This document shows positions 1-8,268 of a DNA stretch of 64,000 nt, piece by piece. The translations under genes and the position numbers were made by a program. The DNA lies in assembly GCF_000421185.1 (NCBI RefSeq), contig NZ_ATWJ01000001.1:62001-126000 (forward strand), given 5' to 3'. Every line of letters begins with the position of its first letter. Positions within the stretch are counted from its first letter, which is position 1. This stretch comes from Ornithinimicrobium pekingense DSM 21552. Its GTDB lineage: Bacteria > Actinomycetota > Actinomycetes > Actinomycetales > Dermatophilaceae. Below the pieces are notes generated by a model, which saw nothing but the letters and a program-made list of their open reading frames with translations, did no database searches and was not told the DNA's origin.

Positions 1-287
1 TCGGACAGCGCCTGGCAGAACGGGCCCAGCTGGTCGTTGTGGAAGGCGCGGCTGGTCAGCGTCGACCGGTCCAGCTGGTCCTTGGCCGCCTGCACCAGCG
101 CCGGGTGGCGGTGGCCGAAGTTGAGGGCGGAGTAGCCCGACAGCGCGTCGAGGTAGCGGTTGCCCTCCACGTCGGTGACCCAGATGCCCTCGGCGTGCTC
201 GACCACGACCGGCAGCGGGCTGTAGTTGTGGGCGGCGACCTTGTCCTCGAGGTCGATGAAGTCCTGGTTGGTGGTCAGCTGCGTCAT
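1..287 (-). CDS. rocD: Ornithine aminotransferase, N-terminal part (cut by window edge)
   Basis: Read on the minus strand from an ATG at 287 to the window edge, giving the first 95 residues; the 3' part lies outside. The visible protein begins MTQLTTNQDFIDLEDKVAAH and continues with YSPLPVVVEHAEGIWVTDV and a YLDALSGYSALNFGHRHP segment, which is typical of the N-terminus of ornithine--oxo-acid transaminase, a PLP enzyme of arginine/ornithine catabolism. The PLP lysine is not in view, so other subgroup III aminotransferases cannot be fully excluded. No Shine-Dalgarno is visible; a TAGGAT box (294-299, minus strand) sits six bases before the ATG, so the mRNA is probably leaderless. Confidence 0.85.
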   Translation of the reverse strand, partial: MTQLTTNQDFIDLEDKVAAHNYSPLPVVVEHAEGIWVTDVEGNRYLDALSGYSALNFGHRHPALVQAAKDQLDRSTLTSRAFHNDQLGPFCQALS

Positions 288-367
288 GCGGTCATCCTAG
301 GGGTGAGGCGGGGCAGGGCCGCACGGCCACTACGCGTAGTCATGCGGGGTCGCGCAAAAGTATGCGC
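288..367 (-). promoter_or_regulatory. rocD promoter with two inverted repeats
   Basis: A minus-strand -10-like TAGGAT at 294-299 lies six bases before the rocD ATG. Upstream are a perfect 12-bp palindrome ACTACGCGTAGT (329-340) and an inverted repeat GCGCA-N6-TGCGC (352-367). Their position fits an operator or activator site for a regulator of arginine/ornithine breakdown; Lrp/AsnC proteins often play this role, but no regulator gene is visible here, so the assignment is inference. Confidence 0.4.
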
Positions 368-385
368 CATCTCCGGGGGCGCGGA

Positions 386-1738
386 TCAGCTCACGTCGAG
401 CGCGTCGCCGGCCTGCTCGGGCAACAGCAGGTATGCCGCGAGCGCACCGAGGGCGAAGGTCGCCCCGAAGATCGCGAAGAGGCCTGCGTCGCCCCACCAG
501 CCGAGCACGACCGGCACCGACAGCGGCGCCACGACGGAGGCGATCCGCCCGAAGCCGGCGGCGGCGCCCGCGCCCGCGCCGCGGATCGTCGTGGGGTAGA
601 TCTCCGGGGTGACGGCATAGAGGGCACCCCAGGCACCGAGGTTGAAGAAGGACAGCGCCATGCCGGCGGCGAGCACCTGCCCGGTGCCGTCCGCCAGCCC
701 GAAGAGCCCTGCCGAGGCGGCCGAGCCGAGCAGGAAGGTCGCCAGCGTCACGCGCCGGCCCCAGACCTCGACGAGGAAGGCGGCCACGGCATACCCGGGG
801 AGCTGGGCGAGGGTGATGACCAGCGTGTAGCCGAAGGAGCGCACCAGGTCGTAGCCCTGGGCGTAGAGCAGGCTGGGCAGCCAGATGAACGCCCCGTAGT
901 AGGAGAAGTTGACGCAGAACCACACCAGCCAGATGCCCGCGGTGCGGCGACGGTAGGCCGGGGACCACAGCTGGCCCGGCGTGCGCGGGGCGGCCGCGGC
1001 GACGGGGCGGCTCGGCTGCGGCTCGACCCCCGCGGACGCCTCGAACCGGCGGACCACCGCCTCGGCCTCCTCGACGCGGCCCCGCCGCTCCAGGAACAAC
1101 GGCGACTCGGGCAGCCCCCACCGGATGACCACCGCCCACAGCGCCGGGACCAGGCCGATGGCGAAGGCCCAGCGCCAGCCCTCCTCGAAGCGGGGGACGA
1201 CGAAGAAGCCGATGAGCGCGGCCAGGACCCACCCGACCGCCCAGAACGACTCGAGCGCGACGACCATCCGGCCGCGGATCCGCGTGGGCGACAGCTCGCT
1301 GACCAGCGTGGAGGCCACGGGCAGCTCGGCCCCCAGGCCGATGCCGACCAGGAAGCGCAGGACCAGCAGCGCCGCCAGGCCGGTGGCCAGCGCCGAGGCC
1401 CCGGTCGCCAGGCCGTAGACGAGCAGGGTGACGGCGAAGACCGTGCGGCGCCCGTAGCGGTCGGCCAGGAGCCCGCCGAAGGTCGCGCCGATCGCCATCC
1501 CGACGAAGCCGATCGACAGCAGCCAGGACTGCTCGGTCGGCGACAGGCCCCAGGACGTGGCGATCGCGAGACCGACGAAGGAGATAAGGCCCACGTCCAT
1601 CGCGTCCAGGGCCCACCCGGTGCCCGCGCCGAGCAGGGTGCGCGTGTGCAGGCGCGTGAACGGCAGCCCACCCATCCGCTCGGGGCGGGTGGGCAGCCGC
1701 CGCTGGTCGGTCCGCTCCCCGGCGGGCGTCGACGCCAC
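386..1738 (-). CDS. MFS transporter, NiaP/aromatic-acid symporter-like
   Basis: A 450-residue integral membrane protein with about 12 hydrophobic segments and the MFS loop signature GGLLADRYGRRTVF around residue 90. Features shared with the aromatic acid/H+ symporter and NiaP-like group are LLGAGTGWALDAMDVGLISF near the N-terminus, LPESPLFLERRGR before the central loop and EIYPTTIRGAGAGAAAGFGR in the second half. The substrate cannot be read from sequence; niacin, aromatic acids or sugars are possible. The GTG start at 1738 lies one base after the yajQ stop codon, suggesting co-transcription. An ATG at codon 22 (1675) starts MGGLPFTRLHTRTLL and is an alternative, since neither start has a strong ribosome site. 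Confidence 0.85.
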   Translation of the reverse strand: MASTPAGERTDQRRLPTRPERMGGLPFTRLHTRTLLGAGTGWALDAMDVGLISFVGLAIATSWGLSPTEQSWLLSIGFVGMAIGATFGGLLADRYGRRTVFAVTLLVYGLATGASALATGLAALLVLRFLVGIGLGAELPVASTLVSELSPTRIRGRMVVALESFWAVGWVLAALIGFFVVPRFEEGWRWAFAIGLVPALWAVVIRWGLPESPLFLERRGRVEEAEAVVRRFEASAGVEPQPSRPVAAAAPRTPGQLWSPAYRRRTAGIWLVWFCVNFSYYGAFIWLPSLLYAQGYDLVRSFGYTLVITLAQLPGYAVAAFLVEVWGRRVTLATFLLGSAASAGLFGLADGTGQVLAAGMALSFFNLGAWGALYAVTPEIYPTTIRGAGAGAAAGFGRIASVVAPLSVPVVLGWWGDAGLFAIFGATFALGALAAYLLLPEQAGDALDVS

Positions 1739-1739
1739 C

Positions 1740-2237
1740 TCAGCGGTAGTTGGTGAACTGCAGGGCCACGTCCAGGTCCTTGCCCTTGAGCAGGCGCTGG
1801 ACCTCCTGCAGGTCGTCGCGCGACTTGGACGTCACCCGCAGCTCCTCGCCCTGGATGGTCGGCTTGACGCCCTTGGGCCCCTCCTCGCGGATGATCTTGG
1901 AGATCTTCTTGGCGTTCTCGCTGGAGATGCCGGACTTCAGCGCCGCCTCGAGGCGGTACTCCTTGCCCGAGATCCGCGGCTCGCCGTCGTTGCTGTAGTC
2001 GAGGTGCTTGAGGGAGACGCCGCGCTTGACCAGCTTGGTCTGCAGCACGTCGAGCACCGCCTTGCAGCGCTCCTCGCTGCTGGCGGCCATCTTGATGACC
2101 TCGCCCGTCAGCTCGACGCTGGCGCCGACGTTCTTGAAGTCGTAGCGCTGACTGATCTCCTTGGCGGCCTGGTTGACGGCGTTGGCGACCTCCTGATGGT
2201 CGACCTTGCTGACGATGTCGAAGGACGAGTCGGCCAT
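1740..2237 (-). CDS. yajQ: YajQ family nucleotide-binding protein
   Basis: A 165-residue protein, full length for the YajQ/UPF0234 family. It begins [20 protein letters not shown] and contains the conserved [32 protein letters not shown] and [18 protein letters not shown] segments. Family members are small soluble proteins with two RNA-recognition-like folds; some bind cyclic di-GMP and others nucleic acid or GTP. The start is supported by an AGGAGG box eight bases upstream. The MFS gene follows after one base. The role in this organism is unknown. Confidence 0.95.
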   Translation of the reverse strand: MADSSFDIVSKVDHQEVANAVNQAAKEISQRYDFKNVGASVELTGEVIKMAASSEERCKAVLDVLQTKLVKRGVSLKHLDYSNDGEPRISGKEYRLEAALKSGISSENAKKISKIIREEGPKGVKPTIQGEELRVTSKSRDDLQEVQRLLKGKDLDVALQFTNYR

Positions 2238-2259
2238 GCGGCATACCTCCTGTGTGCGG

Positions 2260-2289
2260 TTCGGACCTGCTCGGTGAGGCTGTTATCCT
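2260..2289 (+). promoter_or_regulatory. Promoter of the tRNA-Tyr gene
   Basis: A -35-like TTCGGA (2260-2265) and a -10-like TATCCT (2284-2289) are separated by 18 bases. Transcription would start near 2296, about 22 bases before the mature tRNA 5' end. It diverges from yajQ. Confidence 0.5.
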
Positions 2290-2317
2290 TTCATCCGCGC
2301 GCCCCGCTGCGCGCACT

Positions 2318-2403
2318 GGCAGGTTGTCCGAGCGGCCAATGGAAGCGGACTGTAAATCCGTCGGCGTATGCCTACGCAGGTTCGAATCCTGCACCTGCCA
2401 CCA
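2318..2403 (+). tRNA. tRNA-Tyr (anticodon GTA)
   Basis: The 7-bp acceptor stem pairs GGCAGGT (2318-2324) with ACCTGCC (2393-2399), followed by discriminator A and an encoded CCA (2401-2403). The anticodon GTA is at 2352-2354 in the loop CTGTAAA. The GGTTCGAATCC T-arm and a long variable arm are present; the long arm makes it a class II tRNA, as expected for bacterial tRNA-Tyr. Confidence 0.97.
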
Positions 2404-2410
2404 GCGATAG

Positions 2411-2447
2411 ACGGCCGGTCGGCGCCCCTGTGGGCGCGGCCGGCCGT
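2411..2447 (+). terminator. Hairpin terminator after tRNA-Tyr
   Basis: A long GC-rich stem-loop pairs ACGGCCGG with CCGGCCGT and, inside it, GCGCCC with GGGCGC around a CTGT loop. It starts eight bases after the tRNA CCA. There is no real T-tract (TCTGC follows), which is common for high-GC actinobacterial terminators. Confidence 0.7.
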
Positions 2448-2595
2448 TCTGCATCCCCGACGCGTCCCGGTCCGGAGAGCGGCCCCTGCCCCGTCCTCCC
2501 TGCGGCCGATGCAACAGGTGGGACCGGAGCGACATAGTGAGGATGTCGGCGCCCCAGCAGGGGCGCCGCCGCCAACGACCGGCAGGAGGGACCAC

Positions 2596-3147
2596 ATGGC
2601 GCTACGCCTCGCGGGTGAGGGGGGTGCCGACGCAGGGTCGGTGCCCGGGACGCTGCTGCGGGACGCCCCGTGGTTCGACGGCTTCTTCGCCCAGCACGCC
2701 ACGTCCGTCCACCGTTACTTCGTCCGGCGGGCCAGCCACGTCGACGTCGAGGACCTCACGGCCGAGGTCTTCGCCACGGCCTGGCGGCGCCGGGAGAAGA
2801 TCCCGGAGGGCTTCGAGCTGCCCTGGCTCTACAAGACCGCCTCCTACGTGCTCGCCAACCACCGCCGCAAGCCCACCCTGACGCTCGTGTCCGACTACTC
2901 GGCGCAGGAGGAGGGGCAGACCGCCCGCAGCGTGGACCCGGCCGAGCTGGTGATGGCCGACGACGAGGTCCGGCGTGCCCTGGCGCGGCTGAGCGCACGG
3001 GACCGCACCGTCCTGATGCTCCACGCCTGGGAGGGTCTGGACGGCGAGGGCATGGCCGCGGCGCTGGGCCTGACCCGCGGAGGGGCGGCCGCCGCCCTCT
3101 CCCGCGCCAGGGCCCGCCTCCGCGAGGCCTGGGACGAGGACCACTGA
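2596..3147 (+). CDS. ECF-type RNA polymerase sigma factor
   Basis: A 183-residue protein. Region 2 is seen as SVHRYFVRRASHVDVEDLTA, then EVFATAWRRREKIPEGFELP and WLYKTASYVLANHRR. Region 4 is seen as RRALARLSARDRTVLMLHAW followed by ALGLTRGGAAAALSRARARL, a helix-turn-helix. The start ATG is preceded by GGCAGGAGGG at a good distance; upstream in-frame codons run back into the tRNA, which rules out an earlier start. A membrane-anchored protein gene follows after 67 bases and is a candidate partner. A CATAGT at 2534-2539 could be its -10 element. Confidence 0.92.
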   Translation: MALRLAGEGGADAGSVPGTLLRDAPWFDGFFAQHATSVHRYFVRRASHVDVEDLTAEVFATAWRRREKIPEGFELPWLYKTASYVLANHRRKPTLTLVSDYSAQEEGQTARSVDPAELVMADDEVRRALARLSARDRTVLMLHAWEGLDGEGMAAALGLTRGGAAAALSRARARLREAWDEDH

Positions 3148-3214
3148 GGCGTCGACCCCCACGAGGGCCCACCCCCGACGACTTCCCTGACACGACTGAG
3201 CAAGGAGAACCACG

Positions 3215-4660
3215 ATGGTCGACCACGACACCGACGAGGCACTGGCCCGGCTTCGCGCCAGCGACCCGGCCACGGGCTCGCACCCCGACCTGCACTCGCT
3301 GCGCCAGCGCATCGCCCACAAGGCCCCCGCCAGCCAGGGCTCCGACAGCGCCACCCTGCTCCACGACGACCCCTTCCGCGGCCAGGGCCTGCGCGCCCCG
3401 TGGATCGCCGCGGCCGCGGTGGCCGCCTTCGGCTTCGGGGCCGGCGGCTACGCCATCGGTGCCCAGCAGGCTCCCGACGGCGGTGGACAGCTCGTCGCCG
3501 GCCAGCCCGACTCCGATGAGGCCGCGCGCGACGACGGGGCCTGGGCGAGCGCCGGCCCGGACGGCCTGATCGCCAGCTCGGACTCGGACGCGGGGTTCGC
3601 CGGGGAGAGCACCGCCATGGGCGGTGACTCCCAGCCCTGGGACCCCGGCCCCGTGCGGCTCACCCCCGGCCCGGACCTGCCCTCCGAGCGCGGCACCGGC
3701 GAGGTGCGCGCGGTCGTCTCCGACGAGGACCCGGACGTGTTCCTGGACGCCTGGGCCGAGCGGATCGGCTTCGAGGGCGTCCGCGCGGCCCAGGACGGCG
3801 AGGACGGCACCGGCTGGTTCCCCGGGGACGCGCTCTACGACGTCGCCGGCGGTCGGATGCTCAGCGCCAACCTCGACGGCGGCAGCGGCCTGACCTTCAG
3901 CTACGAGGACATGTTCGCCAGCCCCTGGTGCAAGGACAGCTACTCCGGCATCCCCGAGCAGGAGCTGGAGCGGGTCAGGCAGGAGTGGGCGGCCTCGTTC
4001 GGGCCGGACGTGCCCTTCCCGGACGCGTCCCGCTGCGAGGACGTCTCGGGCGCGGCGCCCAGCGAGCAGCAGGCGCTGGCCGCGGCGGAGGACTTCCTGG
4101 CGACCACCGGCCTGGACCTGTCGGGCTACACGCTGCGGGTGCCGGAGTACCAGGACGAGACGGTCAACCAGGTCATGGTCGAGGGATGGCCGGAGGGCCA
4201 GCCGCAGGGTCACCTCATGGTCACCGCCCAGGTCGGCCCCGAGGGCGTGGTGAGCGCCTACGGCACGATCGGAGAGATGACCTCGCTCGGCGACTACCCG
4301 CTCATCTCTGCGGTGGAGGCCGTCGAGCGCTACGGCCAGCGGGAGTTCGGGATGGAGTACGGCGTCACCCTCGCCGAGGACATGGTCCCGGTCGAGACCG
4401 AGGCCGCGACCATGCCGGTGGAGCCCGGCTTCGAGATGGAGATGCCCGAGCCGGTGAAGATCGAGCCCGGCATGAAGATCCCCATGCTGCTCAAGGAGAA
4501 GGTCGTCACCGGTGCCGAGCTGACCACCGGCTCGATGTGGGCGCAGACCAGCGGCCCGCTGGAGGTGCCGACCTGGAAGCTCACCACCGACGACGGCATG
4601 CACTACGCGGTCCTGGCCCTGGCCGACGAGGCCATCGAGTGGCAGAGCTGGGGCGAGTGA
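3215..4660 (+). CDS. Single-pass membrane protein, candidate partner of the ECF sigma factor
   Basis: A 481-residue protein with a cytoplasmic N-terminus (residues 1-60, containing a DEALARLRASDPATG segment), one transmembrane helix at about 61-83 and a large acidic extracytoplasmic part. The outer part holds only two cysteines (in SPWCKDSY and SRCEDVSG), which could form a disulfide. The layout and position after the sigma gene resemble anti-sigma factors, but there is no HxxxCxxC zinc anti-sigma motif, so an anti-sigma role is inferred from context only. The start has an AAGGAG box. The outer domain family was not recognised. A perfect 12-bp hairpin follows the gene. Confidence 0.75.
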   Translation: MVDHDTDEALARLRASDPATGSHPDLHSLRQRIAHKAPASQGSDSATLLHDDPFRGQGLRAPWIAAAAVAAFGFGAGGYAIGAQQAPDGGGQLVAGQPDSDEAARDDGAWASAGPDGLIASSDSDAGFAGESTAMGGDSQPWDPGPVRLTPGPDLPSERGTGEVRAVVSDEDPDVFLDAWAERIGFEGVRAAQDGEDGTGWFPGDALYDVAGGRMLSANLDGGSGLTFSYEDMFASPWCKDSYSGIPEQELERVRQEWAASFGPDVPFPDASRCEDVSGAAPSEQQALAAAEDFLATTGLDLSGYTLRVPEYQDETVNQVMVEGWPEGQPQGHLMVTAQVGPEGVVSAYGTIGEMTSLGDYPLISAVEAVERYGQREFGMEYGVTLAEDMVPVETEAATMPVEPGFEMEMPEPVKIEPGMKIPMLLKEKVVTGAELTTGSMWAQTSGPLEVPTWKLTTDDGMHYAVLALADEAIEWQSWGE

Positions 4661-4682
4661 GCACCGACCCGTCCTGACCGCC

Positions 4683-4710
4683 GACGCCCCGGGCACCCGC
4701 CCGGGGCGTC
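4683..4710 (+). terminator. Hairpin terminator after the sigma/partner operon
   Basis: A perfect 12-bp stem, GACGCCCCGGGC pairing with GCCCGGGGCGTC around an ACCC loop, 22 bases after the stop codon. No T-tract follows. Confidence 0.75.
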
Positions 4711-4733
4711 AGCAGGTCAGCAGCGGTGGCAGC

Positions 4734-5687
4734 ATGCCAGTCATGACGACCGACCCGCTCCCCCGGCCGGTGGGGCTGCCACGCACCCCGGCCCTCGTGC
4801 TGCGGGGCCGCACCTTCGACGCCTCCCGACCGGCGGTCATGGCGATCATCAACCGCACCAGCGACTCGTTCTGGGCCGGCAACCGGCACGCCGCCCTCGA
4901 GGACGCCATGGAGGCGCTGCACGCCGCGGTCGGGGCCGGCGCCGACATCGTGGACGTGGGCGGCGTGCGGGCCGGCGCCGAGGGCGAGCACGTCTCCCCC
5001 GCCCAGGAGGTGGACCGGGTGGTGCCCTTCCTGGAGGCGGCGCGTGCCGCATACCCCCGCCTCGTGCTGTCCCTGGACACCTGGCGCAGCGAGGTCGCGC
5101 TCGCGGCCGGGGGCGTCGTCGACCTGGTCAACGACACCTGGGCCGGCCACGACCCGGAGCTGGTCCGGGTCGCGGCACGCATCGGCGCCGGCGTCGTCTG
5201 CTCGCACACCGGCGGGCTGCCTCCCCGCACTGACCCGGTCGGTATGCGGTACGCCGACGAGCGGGGCGACGACGAGCTCGCGGTCGTGCGGGACGTGCTG
5301 CGCGTGCTGGCGTCGGGAGCCCGCGTCGCGCAGGCGGCCGGCGTCCCGCCGGAGCGGATCCTGGTCGACCCCACCCTCGACTTCGGCAAGACGACCCGGC
5401 ACTCGCTGGTCACCCTCCGGCACACGGCCGACGTCGCGGCGCTCGGCTACCCGGTGCTCCAGGCGCTCTCGCGCAAGGACTTCGTCGGGGAGACCCTCGA
5501 CCTGCTCCCGGACGAGCGGCTGGAGGGCACCCTGGCCGCGACCGCGGTGGCGGCCTGGCTGGGGACCACGGTCTTCCGCGCCCACGACGTGCTGGCCACC
5601 CGCAGGGTCGTCGACATGGTGGCGACCATTCGCGGCGACCGGCCCCCGGCCGTCAGCGAGCGCGGCGAGCCGGGGAGGGCCGGCTGA
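4734..5687 (+). CDS. folP2: Dihydropteroate synthase homologue, FolP2-like
   Basis: A 317-residue TIM-barrel protein of the pterin-binding (DHPS) family. DHPS condenses a pterin pyrophosphate with p-aminobenzoate in folate synthesis. Family loops are visible but altered: MAIINRTSDSFWAGNR replaces the usual MGILNVTPDSFSDGG, followed by DIVDVGGVRAGAEGE, VVDLVNDTWAG and VCSHTGGLPPRTDP. These variants match the actinobacterial FolP2 group, for which DHPS activity has not been found in mycobacteria, so a function other than folate synthesis is possible. Two in-frame ATGs (4734, 4743) compete; neither has a strong ribosome site. No other folate genes are nearby. It converges on htpX. Confidence 0.8.
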   Translation: MPVMTTDPLPRPVGLPRTPALVLRGRTFDASRPAVMAIINRTSDSFWAGNRHAALEDAMEALHAAVGAGADIVDVGGVRAGAEGEHVSPAQEVDRVVPFLEAARAAYPRLVLSLDTWRSEVALAAGGVVDLVNDTWAGHDPELVRVAARIGAGVVCSHTGGLPPRTDPVGMRYADERGDDELAVVRDVLRVLASGARVAQAAGVPPERILVDPTLDFGKTTRHSLVTLRHTADVAALGYPVLQALSRKDFVGETLDLLPDERLEGTLAATAVAAWLGTTVFRAHDVLATRRVVDMVATIRGDRPPAVSERGEPGRAG

Positions 5688-5702
5688 GCCGACCGCGGGG
5701 GG

Positions 5703-6578
5703 TCAGAACCGCTCGATGCCGGGCTGGTTGCGCTGCGCCATCCCCTCGAGGCGCGCGATCCGCCGCTCCATCGGCGGGTGGGTGGCGAACATCGACCGCA
5801 CGTCCTTGGCCCTGAAGGGGTTGGCGATCATCATGTGGCTCGCGTTGACCACGCGCGGCTCGGGCGCGAGCGGGGCCCGCGCGGTGCCGACCTCGAGCTT
5901 GCGCAGCGCCGACGCCAGGGCCAGCGGGTCACCGGTCAGCGCCGCACCGTCCTCGTCGGCGTCGAACTCGCGGGTCCGGCTGATCGCCAGCTGGATGACG
6001 GTGGCCGCGAACGGGGCCAGCAGCGCCATCGCCAGCATCGCCAGCGGGTTGCCGCCGTTGCCCCGGCTGGCGCCGCCGAAGAAGAGCATCATCTGGGCCA
6101 CGGAGGTGATGACGCCCGCGACCCCGGCGGCGACCGAGCTGGTGAGGATGTCCCGGTTGTAGACGTGCATGAGCTCGTGGCCGAGCACGCCGCGCAGCTC
6201 GCGCTCGTCGAGCAGGTGCAGGATGCCCTCGGTGCAGCAGACCGCGGCGTTCTGCGGGTTGCGGCCCGTCGCGAACGCGTTGGGGGCCGCGGTGGGGCTG
6301 ACGTAGAGCCGTGGCATCGGCTTGCCGGCGCGCTCGGAGAGCTCCTCGACGATGCGGTACATCGCCGGCTGCTGCTCCCGGGTCACGGGGACGGCCCGCA
6401 TCGCGCGGATCGCCAGCTTGTCGGAGTTCCAGTAGCTGTAGAACGTCGTGCCCAGGCCGAGCAGGGCGAAGAGCCAGATGAACCTCCCGCCGCCGACCAC
6501 CGCGCCGAGCCCGAGGAACAGGGCCCAGATCGCCCCGAAGAGCAGCGTCGTCTTCAGCCCGTTGAAGTGCCTGTGCAT
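5703..6578 (-). CDS. htpX: Membrane zinc metalloprotease HtpX
   Basis: A 291-residue M48 family protease for quality control of membrane proteins. Two N-terminal membrane segments (about 12-28 and 32-50) precede the catalytic HELMH motif (His134-Glu135-His138); the third zinc ligand is probably Glu204 in SRTREFDADEDGA. Two more hydrophobic stretches lie at about 147-168 and 180-200. Length and motifs are normal for the family. The ATG at 6578 fits the family start MHRHFNGLKT. The upstream gene, nuoN2, ends 67 bases away and is probably unrelated. Confidence 0.95.
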   Translation of the reverse strand: MHRHFNGLKTTLLFGAIWALFLGLGAVVGGGRFIWLFALLGLGTTFYSYWNSDKLAIRAMRAVPVTREQQPAMYRIVEELSERAGKPMPRLYVSPTAAPNAFATGRNPQNAAVCCTEGILHLLDERELRGVLGHELMHVYNRDILTSSVAAGVAGVITSVAQMMLFFGGASRGNGGNPLAMLAMALLAPFAATVIQLAISRTREFDADEDGAALTGDPLALASALRKLEVGTARAPLAPEPRVVNASHMMIANPFRAKDVRSMFATHPPMERRIARLEGMAQRNQPGIERF

Positions 6579-6645
6579 GTCAGGTCGAACGACGCGGGTC
6601 GGTGCGGTTGTTCCGGGCGGCGCCGGACGGTGGCCCGCCCACGGC

Positions 6646-8268
6646 TCAGACCACGCCGACCGGGGCGATGCTCCAGACCACGACGAGCAGCGTCAGCACC
6701 GCCACGAGGGCCCAGACCCGGACGGGGGTGCGGGGTCCACGCTCGGGCGGCCCCTCGGGCGCACCGGCCCGGAGGTCCTCCCCGGGCTCCCCGCTCTCCC
6801 CGGGCTCCCCGCTCTCCCCGGGCTCGTCGGTCTCGTCGGGTGCACGCCCCGCGCCGACCGACGCTGCCCGCGCAGGCGCGGTCTGCCGCAGCGAGGACGG
6901 CACGGGCGGGGCCTGGGCCAGCAGCCGGGACAGCCAGCGCAGGTAGACGGCGATGCCCAGCGCCACGTTGACCGCCGCGACGACAGCCAGCCACCAGGTG
7001 CCGTCGCCCGCCACCGGACGCAGCGCGACCACCTTGGCCACGAGCCCGACGACGGCGGGTGGCAGGCCGGCCAGGGTCAGCAGGGCCAGCGCCAGCGGGA
7101 GCGCGAGCAGGGGGTGGCTGCGCAGCAGGCCCCGGTGGGCCTCAAGCGAGGTGCCGGCGAGGGCCGACCCGGACCGGCTAGCGCCGGCACCGTGCGCGTC
7201 GGCCACGGCGACCACGACGGTGAAGGCCAGCAGCGTGCCGAGGACGTAGACCACGAGGTAGGACCCTGCCGCGTGCACCGCCCGGGACGACAGCGAGGCC
7301 AGCGGCAGGAGCACCCAGCCGGCCTGCGCGACGGTCGACCAGGCGAGCAGGCGCACCGTGTCGGTCTGGACGAGCGCCACGAGGTTGCCGACGGTCATCG
7401 ACAGCGCGGCCAGCAGCGCCAGGGCGAGCAGGGTGGTCCCGTCCACCGCGCCGAGCGCCCGCACCAGGACCACCACGGCCCCCAGGGCCGCAACCTTGGA
7501 GACCGTGGACAGGTAGGCCGTGACCGGCAGGGAGGCGGCCGTGTAGGTTACGGGTGTCCAGGCGTGGAAGGGCACGGCCGAGAGCTTGAACGCCAGGCCG
7601 GCGAGGACGAACACCGACGCCAGCAGCAGCAGCGCGGGGTCGCGCGAGGTCGGCAGCTCCAGCAGTGCCGTGCCGGTGGCGGCGACCCAGAGGGCGGCGC
7701 CCAGCGCCACCAGCCCGAAGGAGACCAGCGAGGTCATCAGCAGCGCGGTGGCGCCCTCCACCGCGCGGGCGCGGCGCTCTCCCGACCATGCGTCGTCGGT
7801 CAGCACCACGAGGCCGACGGTGGGCAGGGTGGCCAGCTCGAGCGCGACGAGCAGGCTGCCGAGGTCCTGCGCCGCGGGCACGGCGACCACGCCGCCGGTG
7901 GCCCCGAGCACCAGGGCGGCGACGACCGCCGCCCTGCCGGTGGCCGAGGGCGCGCTCCAGTCGCGCCACGCCAGCACGAGCACCACGCCGGCGGCCAGCA
8001 GGCCGGCGAGCTGCAGGGTCGAGGTGAGCCGGTCGGCGGCGTAGAGACACTCCCCGGACGGCAGGCAGAACGCTGCCCGCGCGTCCCCGGTCGTCTGCAG
8101 CAGCCCGGGGACCGCTCCCGCGGCGCCCGCGGCGAGCCCGGCGCCCGCGACGAGCAGGTGCGGCCAGCGGTGGCCGGGGACGGCTGCGTCCAGGAGCAGC
8201 ACGAGGACCGCGGCCAGCAGCGGGGCGAGCACCGGCAGCGTCGCGACGAGGTTGAGCTGGAGGGTCAT
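6646..8268 (-). CDS. nuoN2: Complex I subunit NuoN, second copy
   Basis: A 540-residue antiporter-like membrane subunit with about 14 hydrophobic segments. The conserved glutamate of the proton channel is retained (LLVALELATLPTVGLVVL), as are VFVLAGLAFKLSAVPFHAW and LAWSTVAQAGWVLLPLA. It differs from the window's other NuoN (45956-47497) and has a C-terminal loop with a Gly-Glu-Pro-Gly-Glu-Ser repeat (see repeat at 6780) before a last membrane helix. The ATG overlaps the nuoM2 stop in ATGA. It is the last gene of the H2-N2 operon. Confidence 0.9.
   Translation of the reverse strand: MTLQLNLVATLPVLAPLLAAVLVLLLDAAVPGHRWPHLLVAGAGLAAGAAGAVPGLLQTTGDARAAFCLPSGECLYAADRLTSTLQLAGLLAAGVVLVLAWRDWSAPSATGRAAVVAALVLGATGGVVAVPAAQDLGSLLVALELATLPTVGLVVLTDDAWSGERRARAVEGATALLMTSLVSFGLVALGAALWVAATGTALLELPTSRDPALLLLASVFVLAGLAFKLSAVPFHAWTPVTYTAASLPVTAYLSTVSKVAALGAVVVLVRALGAVDGTTLLALALLAALSMTVGNLVALVQTDTVRLLAWSTVAQAGWVLLPLASLSSRAVHAAGSYLVVYVLGTLLAFTVVVAVADAHGAGASRSGSALAGTSLEAHRGLLRSHPLLALPLALALLTLAGLPPAVVGLVAKVVALRPVAGDGTWWLAVVAAVNVALGIAVYLRWLSRLLAQAPPVPSSLRQTAPARAASVGAGRAPDETDEPGESGEPGESGEPGEDLRAGAPEGPPERGPRTPVRVWALVAVLTLLVVVWSIAPVGVV
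6780..6833 (-). repeat. 18-bp tandem repeat inside nuoN2
   Basis: Two exact copies of CCCCGGGCTCCCCGCTCT (6780-6797 and 6798-6815) and a diverged third copy encode a repeated six-residue GEPGES unit in a hydrophilic loop of NuoN2. Copy number may vary between strains because the unit keeps frame. Confidence 0.85.
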
